DNA from: an uncultured Bacteroides sp.
Lineage (GTDB): Bacteria > Bacteroidota > Bacteroidia > Bacteroidales > Bacteroidaceae
Length of the DNA: 64,000 nucleotides
Assembly (NCBI GenBank): GCA_902492205.1
Contig: CABUKU010000007.1
Coordinates: 1-64,000 of the forward strand
Direction of reading: 5' to 3'
Made by a program: the position numbers and the translations under genes
Part shown: positions 17,517-25,107 of the stretch, in pieces
How positions within the stretch are numbered: position 1 is the stretch's first letter
Layout: each line of letters starts with the position of its first letter
Notes under the pieces: generated by a model
The model's input: only the letters and a program-made list of their open reading frames with translations
What the model was told of the DNA's origin: nothing
The model's database searches: none

Positions 17517-19727
17517 ATGATAAGAAAGTTTCCTCATTATTCACAACTGGATGCTACGGATTGTGGACCTACTTGCCTAAGAATGATTGCAAAATATTAT
17601 GGTCGCAATTATTCTTTGGAGACATTGAGAGAGCGGTCATTCATATCACGTGAAGGCGTCTCCATGTTGGGAATGAGTGACGCTGCCACATCAATTGGAT
17701 TCCGTACTGCAGGCATAATGATTACACCAAGTAAATTGGTTAAGGAACAACCTCTTCCGTGCATTCTCCATTGGAATCAAAATCACTTTGTTGTGTGTTA
17801 TAAAATTAGAAAGAGGAAAAAAGTATTCAATTTCTATATTGCAGATCCGGCAAGTCAACGTGTTGTTTATTCAGAAAAAGAACTTGAACGTTGTTGGATC
17901 AGTACAAAAACCGAAAATAAAGAGAAAGGATTGGCACTGCTGTTGCAACCGAGCCCGGAGTTTTATAATCGTGAGGGTGAAACGGGAGCAAATAAAAAAC
18001 AAAATTTTCTATTTTTCGCGCGTTACCTAATTCCATATAAAAAAGAGATTGTTCAGTTAATACTTGGGATGATTACTGTCAGTCTTCTGCTGCTGATAAT
18101 GCCCTTCTTAACCCAAGCTATTGTGGATAAAGGTATTAAAAATCATAATCTTAACTTTATAACCTTGATTTTAATATCCCAACTTATTATTTTTATCGCT
18201 AAACTCTCTATTGATTTTATCAGAAGCTGGATTCTTCTCCATGTTAATGTACGTATCAACATAGCATTGATTTCTGATTTTCTTTTTAAGCTAATGAAAA
18301 TGCCATTGCATTTCTTTGATACTAAGATGATAGGTGATCTCATACAACGCATAAAAGACCATGATCGTATTAAGAACTTTTTAACAGGTTCGTCCATTAA
18401 TATTCTTTTTTCATTTGTTAATATAATTATTCTCGGGATAGTTTTAGCGTATTATAATTTAACCATATTAGGTATATTCTTTTTGGGAAATCTTCTTTAT
18501 ATTATCTGGGTTCAAAGTTTCATGAGTATTCGAAAAAAGTTAGATATTAAAAGATTTAATCAGTCTGCAAAAGAGCAAAGTAATCTGTTTCAACTCATCA
18601 ATGGAATGCAGGAAATCAAGCTTAATAACTGTGAAACGCAGAAACGTTGGCAGTGGGAAAGAATACAGGTAAATCTTTTTAATATAGGCATTAAGAGTTT
18701 GTCCATAGGTCAGTATCAACAATTGGGTTCTGTATTCTTTAGCCAAACAACCAATATTATTATATCCTTTATTGCTGCGAGAGAAGTGGTGATGGGAAAT
18801 ATGACCCTAGGTATGATGATGTCACTCACTTATATCATCGGGCAACTTTCTTCACCTATAGAACAAATTATTGCTTTTTCTCGAAATCTTCAAGACGCTA
18901 AGATCAGCTTGGAGCGATTAAGTGAGATTCATGAAAAAGAAGACGAAGAGGAGTTAATAACACAAAAAGTAGCCTCCTTACCTGCAAATCGATCTTTGAT
19001 AATTGAAAACATGAGTTTCAGCTACAATGGAGCGGATCGCAATCTTGTGTTGGACAATGTAAATTTAACCATTCCTCAAAATAAAGTCACAGCGATTGTT
19101 GGTGCCAGTGGAAGTGGAAAAACTACTTTAATAAAACTTCTACTGGGATTTTATGAGCCCAATAAAGGAAGAATAAAAGTAGGTGATACCCTCTTAGCAA
19201 ATATCAATCCGCATTTATGGAGGTCAAAGTCCGGTTGTGTGATGCAAGATGGTTTTATTTTCTCCGAAAGTATTGCCCGCAATATTGCAATTGGCGAAGA
19301 AGTTATTGATGAAGAAAAATTATATCATGCGGCAATAATGGCTAATATATGCGATTTTATTGAGTCATTGCCTTTGAACTATAACACAATTATCGGTAGT
19401 GAAGGAAGTGGAATCAGTCAAGGACAAAAACAGCGTATTTTAATAGCCAGAGTTATATATAAAAATCCTGAATACATTTTTCTGGATGAAGCGACTAATG
19501 CTCTGGATGCCAATAACGAGAAAGAAATCATGAAGCATTTGCAGACTTTTTACAAAGGAAGAACGGTCGTAATAGTAGCCCACCGTCTCAGCACGGTAAA
19601 GAATGCTGATAATATAATTGTATTGGATAAAGGGTGTATTGTTGAAGAAGGTACACATGAGCAATTAACTAAACAGCAAGGGGAGTATTATAAACTTGTA
19701 AAGAATCAACTTGAATTAGGAGAATAA
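17517..19727 (+). CDS. C39-peptidase-containing ABC transporter (PCAT)
   Basis: The 736-residue protein joins three parts. The N-terminal C39 peptidase (about 1-140) has Gln10 and Cys16 in QLDATDCGPTC, His90 in NQNHFVV and Asp110 in IADPAS, a complete catalytic set. Six membrane helices follow (about 165-450). The ATPase has Walker A GASGSGKTT, signature SGISQGQKQR, Walker B IFLDEAT and H-loop VAHRLS. It should cut the precursor after Gly-Gly and carry the core across the inner membrane. It starts 53 nt after the barrel gene and overlaps the next gene by one base (TAATG). Confidence 0.95.
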   Translation: MIRKFPHYSQLDATDCGPTCLRMIAKYYGRNYSLETLRERSFISREGVSMLGMSDAATSIGFRTAGIMITPSKLVKEQPLPCILHWNQNHFVVCYKIRKRKKVFNFYIADPASQRVVYSEKELERCWISTKTENKEKGLALLLQPSPEFYNREGETGANKKQNFLFFARYLIPYKKEIVQLILGMITVSLLLLIMPFLTQAIVDKGIKNHNLNFITLILISQLIIFIAKLSIDFIRSWILLHVNVRINIALISDFLFKLMKMPLHFFDTKMIGDLIQRIKDHDRIKNFLTGSSINILFSFVNIIILGIVLAYYNLTILGIFFLGNLLYIIWVQSFMSIRKKLDIKRFNQSAKEQSNLFQLINGMQEIKLNNCETQKRWQWERIQVNLFNIGIKSLSIGQYQQLGSVFFSQTTNIIISFIAAREVVMGNMTLGMMMSLTYIIGQLSSPIEQIIAFSRNLQDAKISLERLSEIHEKEDEEELITQKVASLPANRSLIIENMSFSYNGADRNLVLDNVNLTIPQNKVTAIVGASGSGKTTLIKLLLGFYEPNKGRIKVGDTLLANINPHLWRSKSGCVMQDGFIFSESIARNIAIGEEVIDEEKLYHAAIMANICDFIESLPLNYNTIIGSEGSGISQGQKQRILIARVIYKNPEYIFLDEATNALDANNEKEIMKHLQTFYKGRTVVIVAHRLSTVKNADNIIVLDKGCIVEEGTHEQLTKQQGEYYKLVKNQLELGE

Positions 19728-20293
19728 TGGAGAGTACCAAACATAAAGAGATCGAATTACACAGTGAAGAAGTGCAGGAAGTACTTGGCAAAGTTCCCTC
19801 TTGGATTGTGCGATGGGGTATATCACTTATCTTAGCAATTATTGTTATCCTTTTAGTCGGAAGCTATTTTGTTGAGTACCCAAATAGCATTCAACTTGAA
19901 ATGACTTTGGTCAACGATCATACAATACTTGAAAATAGAGACGAACCCTTAGGATTTGACCGTAGGCTAATAGGAGAAGCCTTGTTGCCGACATCTCAAA
20001 TTAGAAAAGTGAAAATCGGTCAAGAAGTGATAGTGTGCTTCTCTAATTATTCTGAGGTTGAGAATGAATTCGGAGTCGTGAAAGGTGTTGTTTTGTCAAT
20101 CTCTAATAGTCCTGTAAAAGGTTATTATAAGATGAAAATTTCTTTTCCCAATGGATTTATAACCAATTACAAAAAAAAATTATCAATTCCCGTTGGTATG
20201 GATGCGAAAATTGATGTTATTACCGATACTTCATCTTTACTAAATAGATTGTTAAATCATTCGGTGCATGACAAAGATAATGTAAACCAATGA
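19727..20293 (+). CDS. Short HlyD-like periplasmic adaptor
   Basis: The 188-residue protein resembles the two ends of a Bacteroidetes HlyD-type adaptor joined together. The N-terminus (HSEEVQEVLGKVPSWIVRWG plus one membrane helix, about 10-50) matches family N-termini, and EALLPTSQIRKVKIGQEV with FGVVKGVVLSIS (about 85-135) matches the C-terminal beta-barrel region. The lipoyl domain and coiled-coil hairpin usual in proteins of 400-440 residues are absent. It probably works with the upstream ABC transporter. It may be a natural minimal adaptor or an internal deletion; the frame is intact and translationally coupled, which favours function. Confidence 0.7.
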   Translation: MESTKHKEIELHSEEVQEVLGKVPSWIVRWGISLILAIIVILLVGSYFVEYPNSIQLEMTLVNDHTILENRDEPLGFDRRLIGEALLPTSQIRKVKIGQEVIVCFSNYSEVENEFGVVKGVVLSISNSPVKGYYKMKISFPNGFITNYKKKLSIPVGMDAKIDVITDTSSLLNRLLNHSVHDKDNVNQ

Positions 20294-20338
20294 GTTAAAT
20301 GAAGTGGCAAGGAATTTATTTGCAAATATTATGGTTTA

Positions 20339-20431
20339 TGAAAGCACTGAAAGCAGAAGAAAGCAGAAAAACAGTGTCTGCTTTCATCTGCATCTGCTTG
20401 TAGTAAGCACTTTCAGTTTGGGCTGGAAGGG
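20339..20431. repeat. GAAAGC-type palindromic repeat, variant copy
   Basis: The segment contains TGAAAGCACTGAAAGCAGA and GTCTGCTTTCATCTGC and ends with AAGCACTTTCAG, so it can fold as nested hairpins. It is a rearranged relative of the repeats at 12651-12757 and 48890-48997 and lies 45 bp after the last gene of the peptide locus. Confidence 0.65.
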
Positions 20432-20473
20432 ATGAAGGCGGAAATGATATTATTGTCATTGCCGGCTACACAT

Positions 20474-20648
20474 CACTCTACACTATTGTCATTGCCGACC
20501 TGATCGGCAATCTTGTTAACACAAAGCTAAATAAGCGTGATGCAGAGATTGCCGATCAGGTCGGCGATGACAATAGTAGGGTTGACTATAACAATAGTGT
20601 ATTCGGCAATGACAATGGTTTAGTTAGCAATGACAATAGTGTAGAGTG
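20474..20648. repeat. Composite palindromic element with terminal inverted repeats and a 21-bp-period array
   Basis: The ends are perfect 22-bp inverted repeats (20474-20495 and 20627-20648, beginning CACTCTACACTATTGTC). Inside, 20482-20512 and 20547-20577 form a second, 31-bp inverted repeat with a single mismatch that would be a G-U pair in RNA. In the right half the word ACAATRGT occurs at 20570, 20591, 20612 and 20633, an exact 21-bp period. There is no reading frame. It resembles a MITE-like or structured-RNA element. Confidence 0.8.
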
Positions 20649-20697
20649 ATAAAAGAGGAAATGAACCATCCTTCTGCACAGTTTCGGTTTTATTTAC

Positions 20698-20705
20698 TAT
20701 CTTTG
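20698..20705 (+). promoter_or_regulatory. Candidate -7 element of the rclR-like gene
   Basis: TATCTTTG, matching TAnnTTTG, lies about 20 nt before the start codon, allowing only a short leader. Confidence 0.5.
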
Positions 20706-20725
20706 ATGCTATATATAATATAGGT

Positions 20726-21562
20726 ATGGAATATTATTTGAAAACGAAGCTCGACGGGAATGTAGCAATGACTTACGACTTTCACCAGAACAAGGATTTG
20801 ATGAAGAACAAAAGTCTGTATAAATTTATATGGGTACAGAAAGGAAGCTTGATTGTGGAAGTAGACCACGTGGTGATGCATTTGGAAGAAGACGAGATCG
20901 TTTCATTGACTCCTTTACATCATGTTGAAATTAAGGAAGTGGACGGGGAGTATCTGAGCCTGCTGTTTAACAGTAACTTTTATTGCATTTACGGTCACGA
21001 CAGCGAAGTGTCATGCAACGGGCTTTTGTTCAACGGTTCTTCAAACATTATGCGGATGAAGTTGACACCGTTGCAATCGGACGTTTTGCACAGCATTTCC
21101 GATATATTCCGGGGTGAGTGCGGCATACAGGATGATTTGCAGGAAGAGATGTTGCGCATAGTCCTTAAACGTTTCATTATTACCTGTACGCGCATGGCGC
21201 GTGAGAAGTATTCCGTGCCCGAGGGAAAAGAAAAGAGTTTTGACATTGTGCGCCAGTTCTATGTGCTGGTCGATAATCATTTCAAGGAGAAGAAACAGGT
21301 GCAGGACTATGCCGATATGCTGTATCGTTCTCCGAAAACACTTTCCAATTTATTTTCCGAATACGGATTGCCCACCCCTTTGCGGATTATCCACGAAAGG
21401 ATTGAGGCTGAGGCTAAACGCCTGTTGCTTTACACCAATAAAAGTGCGAAAGAGATCGGTGATATTCTGGGGTTTGAAGACCTTGCCGCTTTCAGCCGTT
21501 TCTTTAAGAAAATGGCGAAGGAAAGCATCTCCGAATACCGCAAAAGGGAGAAACGGGAATAA
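20726..21562 (+). CDS. AraC-family regulator, RclR-like by context
   Basis: The 278-residue protein has an N-terminal cupin-like sensor part (about 1-150) and a C-terminal AraC/XylS double helix-turn-helix (about 175-278: QDYADMLYRSPKTLSNLF and SAKEIGDILGFEDLAAFSRFFKK). The next two genes match RclC and RclA, so the arrangement is that of the E. coli reactive-chlorine locus in which RclR is an AraC-type HOCl sensor activating its neighbours. Whether this protein senses chlorine species by Cys oxidation is an inference; the N-terminal part does contain Cys (FYCIYG, EVSCNG, GECGIQ). Confidence 0.85.
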   Translation: MEYYLKTKLDGNVAMTYDFHQNKDLMKNKSLYKFIWVQKGSLIVEVDHVVMHLEEDEIVSLTPLHHVEIKEVDGEYLSLLFNSNFYCIYGHDSEVSCNGLLFNGSSNIMRMKLTPLQSDVLHSISDIFRGECGIQDDLQEEMLRIVLKRFIITCTRMAREKYSVPEGKEKSFDIVRQFYVLVDNHFKEKKQVQDYADMLYRSPKTLSNLFSEYGLPTPLRIIHERIEAEAKRLLLYTNKSAKEIGDILGFEDLAAFSRFFKKMAKESISEYRKREKRE

Positions 21563-21563
21563 T

Positions 21564-21620
21564 TGCCAACTTATACGGTAAAATAGCCATTTGGCACGAG
21601 GGTGAAAACGGCGACCTTTG
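21564..21620 (+). promoter_or_regulatory. Promoter and candidate regulator site of the rclC-rclA operon
   Basis: TTTG (21590-21593), a 19-nt spacer and GACCTTTG (21613-21620, 7 of 8 matches) form a good Bacteroides promoter about 36 nt before the start at 21656. TGCCAA (21564-21569) and TTGGCA (21591-21596) are inverted arms 21 nt apart that overlap the -33 region, a plausible binding site for the AraC-type regulator encoded just upstream. Confidence 0.6.
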
Positions 21621-21655
21621 CATCATAAGTTAAACCCTTTAAAATAGATAAGATA

Positions 21656-22243
21656 ATGGCTAAATTAAATTCTTTGTTTATTACATTCCTGAATGTAGCG
21701 GCTTCGGCTCAGAAATTAGGTATCAACCTGATACGTGTATCGATTTTGGTTATATTCGTTTGGATTGGCGGATTGAAGTTCTGGAACTATGAAGCGGAAG
21801 GTATTGTTCCTTTTGTGGCAAACAGTCCGTTTATGAGTTTCTTCTACACCAAAAGCGCTCCTGAATATAAAGAATATAAGTTGAAAGAGGGAGAATTTAA
21901 TGAAGCGAAGCACCAGTGGCATGTGGAGAACAATACTTACGGTTTCTCTCACGAGCTTGGCATCCTGATTATGTCTATCGGTATCCTGACTTTCTTGGGT
22001 ATCTTCTCTCCGAAAATCGGTTTGGTAGGTGCGGGGCTTGCTATAATAATGACGTTGGGAACGTTGTCTTTCCTTGTCACCACTCCCGAAGTGTGGGTTC
22101 CCGACTTGGGCAGCGGCGAGCATGGATTCCCTTTGCTGACGGGAGCCGGGCGATTGGTAATTAAAGATACGGCTATCCTTGCCGGAGCCATTGTGGTGCT
22201 TGCCGACAGTGCAAAAAGAGTGTTGAATCAGTTAAAGAAATAA
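21656..22243 (+). CDS. rclC: RclC/YkgB-like inner-membrane protein (DUF417)
   Basis: The 195-residue protein has four predicted membrane helices (about 20-40, 100-118, 124-142 and 165-183) and the DUF417 pieces IFVWIGGLKFWNYEAEGIVPF and SPFMSFFY near its start and LTGAGRLVIKDTAIL near its end. In E. coli the homologue belongs to the RclR-controlled set that protects against reactive chlorine; its molecular role is not known. It is followed after 4 nt by the RclA-like gene, so the two form an operon. Confidence 0.85.
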   Translation: MAKLNSLFITFLNVAASAQKLGINLIRVSILVIFVWIGGLKFWNYEAEGIVPFVANSPFMSFFYTKSAPEYKEYKLKEGEFNEAKHQWHVENNTYGFSHELGILIMSIGILTFLGIFSPKIGLVGAGLAIIMTLGTLSFLVTTPEVWVPDLGSGEHGFPLLTGAGRLVIKDTAILAGAIVVLADSAKRVLNQLKK

Positions 22244-22247
22244 AGTT

Positions 22248-23618
22248 ATGAAAGAGTTTGATGCAATAATCATCGGTTTCGGTAAAGGTGGTAAGACACT
22301 TGCCGCAGAGTTGGCAAAGCATGATTGGAAGGTAGCTGTTATTGAGCGTTCCGATAAAATGTATGGAGGTACATGTATCAATATCGGTTGTATTCCTACG
22401 AAGACATTGGTTCATCAGGCGAAAATAGCTTCGGGGATGAGCGATGCTTCTTTCGATGAAAGGAAGGAATTCTACAAGAATGCTGTTTCCATAAAAGAAG
22501 GTGTGACAAGTGCTTTGAGAGGAAAGAACTATCACAACCTAGCGGATAATCCCAATGTGACCGTATATACAGGCATCGGCTCTTTTGTTACTTCCGAGGT
22601 GGTTTCGGTTAAAACTCCGGCAGAGGAGATTGAATTGAAATCAAAGCATATATTTATCAATACGGGTGCGGAAACTATTGTCCCGCCTATTGAAGGCATC
22701 AAGGATAATCCTTTCGTATATACCAGTACATCTATCATGGAACTGACCGAACTGCCTCATAATCTTGTTATTGTGGGTGGTGGGTATATCGGTCTTGAGT
22801 TTGCTTCCATGTTTGCTTCTTTCGGCTCACGGGTGACTGTGCTCGAAGGTTATCCCGAACTTATCCCTCGTGAGGACAGGGATATTGCGGCGAGTGTTAA
22901 GGAGGTACTGGAAAAGAAAGGTGTTACTTTTTATATGAATGCCAAAGTGCAGAAAGTGGTATCTGATAATAAGAAAGCCGTGCTGACGTATCTTGACTCG
23001 CAAACCAATTTGTTGGTAGAGCTTGAAGCCGATGCCGTTCTTTTGGCAACGGGACGAAAGCCGAATACTGCCGGGCTGAATCTGGAAGCGGCAGGCGTGG
23101 AGGTCAATGAACGCGGAGCTATCATTGTGGACGAGTATTTGAAAACGACCAATCCAAGTATCCGTGCCATAGGTGACGTGAAAGGAGGATTGCAGTTCAC
23201 TTACATATCATTGGACGATTACCGCATTATCCGTGAAGATTTGTTCGGCAGGGGAGAACGTGCCGTGAATGACAGGGAACCGGTCAGCTATTCGGTATTT
23301 ATTGATCCTCCTTTGTCACGCATCGGGCTGAATGAAGAAGATGCTTATAAGAAGAATCTGGATGTGATTGTGAAGAGATTGCTTGTGGCTGCTATTCCGA
23401 GAGCGAAAACTTTAGGTGAGGCAGACGGTTTGCTGAAAGCCATTATCGACAAGAATACAGGTAAGATTTTAGGTGCTACGCTGTTTGCTCCCGAATCGAG
23501 CGAAGTGATTAACCTCGTTGCTTTGGCAATGAAAACCGGGCAGCATTATACTTTCCTTCGTGATTTTATTTTCACGCATCCAAGCATGAGCGAGGCTTTG
23601 AATGATTTATTTGCATAA
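22248..23618 (+). CDS. rclA: RclA-like FAD-dependent disulfide reductase family protein
   Basis: The 456-residue flavoprotein has an FAD-binding GFGKGGKTLA (about 10-19), the redox pair Cys43 and Cys48 in GGTCINIGCIPTKTL, an NAD(P)-binding GGGYIGLEFASMF near residue 179 and the C-terminal dimerisation domain with His444 and Glu449 (THPSMSEAL). The sequence around the active site is the RclA form of the family, whose E. coli member reduces copper(II) and protects against hypochlorous acid. Operon with the DUF417 gene and an AraC regulator supports the assignment. It ends just before a strong terminator. Confidence 0.88.
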   Translation: MKEFDAIIIGFGKGGKTLAAELAKHDWKVAVIERSDKMYGGTCINIGCIPTKTLVHQAKIASGMSDASFDERKEFYKNAVSIKEGVTSALRGKNYHNLADNPNVTVYTGIGSFVTSEVVSVKTPAEEIELKSKHIFINTGAETIVPPIEGIKDNPFVYTSTSIMELTELPHNLVIVGGGYIGLEFASMFASFGSRVTVLEGYPELIPREDRDIAASVKEVLEKKGVTFYMNAKVQKVVSDNKKAVLTYLDSQTNLLVELEADAVLLATGRKPNTAGLNLEAAGVEVNERGAIIVDEYLKTTNPSIRAIGDVKGGLQFTYISLDDYRIIREDLFGRGERAVNDREPVSYSVFIDPPLSRIGLNEEDAYKKNLDVIVKRLLVAAIPRAKTLGEADGLLKAIIDKNTGKILGATLFAPESSEVINLVALAMKTGQHYTFLRDFIFTHPSMSEALNDLFA

Positions 23619-23624
23619 AAAATA

Positions 23625-23656
23625 CCCCGTTATTCCTTTTAGGGGGAATAACGGGG
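23625..23656. terminator. Bidirectional terminator between rclA and the OmpA-like gene
   Basis: CCCCGTTATTCC (23625-23636) and GGAATAACGGGG (23645-23656) form a perfect 12-bp G+C-rich stem with an 8-nt loop, between two convergent gene ends. Confidence 0.85.
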
Positions 23657-23690
23657 CATGCTTACCTCGGTGTTAGGTCAAGGCAGAGTA

Positions 23691-24893
23691 TTATTGAGCT
23701 TCGATAATAACTCTACGGTTGAATGAAGGCGGAACTAATGTGTTCACACCACCGTTGCCGCTTACTTGTAAACGATCTCTACTTACACCAAGTTTAACCA
23801 ATGCGTCTGCAACTGCATTTGCACGATTTTCACTTAATTGTTTGTTCCAGCTTGCGCTACCTGTATCACTGTCTGCATAACCGTTCAAAGACAAGGTCAT
23901 GTTAGGATTGTTCTGCATCAATTCTGCGATAGACTTCAAGTTAACTTCGTCTCTTGCAGGAATAACTGAAGAACCGATTTCAAAGAATACTGATTGAGGA
24001 GCCGGAGCGATTTCTTTCACAACAACTTTTTCGTTGACGATTTCTGTCGGTTGGTTAGCCAACTGTTGTTTCAACTTGTTGTTCTGAGCGATTTGTTCTG
24101 CCAAAGCTGCGTTCACTGCATCCATTTGTGCTGAACTCATAGCCATGATAGCATTTACGTCCGGAGCACTTCTAAAGCCTCTTTGTTTGAATTTATAAGT
24201 AAATCCTATTTGTGCACCTACAACAGCATCTGCGCCTTTGCCACGTACTTTGGTATCAAATTGGTCTTGAGTAACCATTGCGCTCAATTCGATATTGAAA
24301 TCCCATGCGTTAGACAAGCGGAATTTGTTGATGATACCGAAGTTAGCTGCGAAGTATTGCTTTTCAGCCCAGTCAAATGAGTGAGCCCATCCAAGACCTA
24401 CGTATGGAATAACTTCATAAACACGGTAAGGATTGTATCCTCCAAACATTGCGCTTAGGTTGAACAATACATCACCATGAAGGTTCATGTAGTTGAATTT
24501 CTGTTTGTAGTATCCACCCGGTTGAAGGTCGCCGTAAGTATATGCAGATTCACCATAAGTGAAGCTTCTTAAATGAAGTCCGTTAAACTGTACACGTAAT
24601 CCCAAGCCCGGAGTAAACCACTTACCGATACCTACGTTGAAAGCAGGGCTGATACGTTTTCCGAATTTACCTGCATCGGCATCGTCACCGAACAAAGTTT
24701 GAACACCACCACCAAAGTTGAAGAACCAATTGCTCCAGAAACTGTTAGTTTCTACTTTGTATGGATTCACAGGTACGGTCATAATCTCCGTACTCTCTTC
24801 CACTATGCCGTTAGCATTACTATTCCCTTGCGCAAAAGCAACGGAGGATAAACTGGCAATCGCCAGAGTAAACATTAATTTTTTCATACTCAT
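23691..24893 (-). CDS. OmpA-family outer-membrane porin
   Basis: The 400-residue protein has a signal peptide (cleavage near VAFAQ, residue 22), an N-terminal eight-strand-type barrel (about 50-240), a short linker with Gln and Asn, and a C-terminal OmpA peptidoglycan-binding domain (about 285-400: VFFEIGSSVI, LNGYADSDTGSASWNKQLS, RANAVADAL). It should link the outer membrane to peptidoglycan and may form a pore; related Bacteroides proteins are very abundant. ATG at 24887 is an alternative start two codons in. Confidence 0.92.
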   Translation of the reverse strand: MSMKKLMFTLAIASLSSVAFAQGNSNANGIVEESTEIMTVPVNPYKVETNSFWSNWFFNFGGGVQTLFGDDADAGKFGKRISPAFNVGIGKWFTPGLGLRVQFNGLHLRSFTYGESAYTYGDLQPGGYYKQKFNYMNLHGDVLFNLSAMFGGYNPYRVYEVIPYVGLGWAHSFDWAEKQYFAANFGIINKFRLSNAWDFNIELSAMVTQDQFDTKVRGKGADAVVGAQIGFTYKFKQRGFRSAPDVNAIMAMSSAQMDAVNAALAEQIAQNNKLKQQLANQPTEIVNEKVVVKEIAPAPQSVFFEIGSSVIPARDEVNLKSIAELMQNNPNMTLSLNGYADSDTGSASWNKQLSENRANAVADALVKLGVSRDRLQVSGNGGVNTLVPPSFNRRVIIEAQ

Positions 24894-25069
24894 TTTTGTT
24901 AAATTAGTTATTGTTTAGGTACTGTTTCTTCGAATATACCTAAATAACATGAACGTTAATAAAAAGTTCCGAAGCAGACATAATTTAAGATTTTTTTTCA
25001 AATGCCCGCTCATCCTTTATTTATGGTAATCTTTCATGGTAAACCTTTTTATTATAGCTTCGCTTATTG

Positions 25070-25077
25070 TATATTTG
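25070..25077 (+). promoter_or_regulatory. Candidate -7 element of mnmA
   Basis: TATATTTG lies about 31 nt upstream of the mnmA start and matches TAnnTTTG fully. Confidence 0.6.
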
Positions 25078-25107
25078 CATTCACGTAAAAATGAAAAGAA
25101 TACATAG

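Noticed and set aside
19727..20293. Frameshifted full-length HlyD gene
   Set aside because: The short frame is continuous with proper coupling, and no leftover lipoyl or coiled-coil sequence is found in other frames nearby; a clean deletion cannot be excluded.
12651..20648. Classical integrative or transposon element carrying the peptide locus
   Set aside because: No integrase, transposase, mobilisation gene or attachment-site duplication in a tRNA is present; only short repeats flank it.
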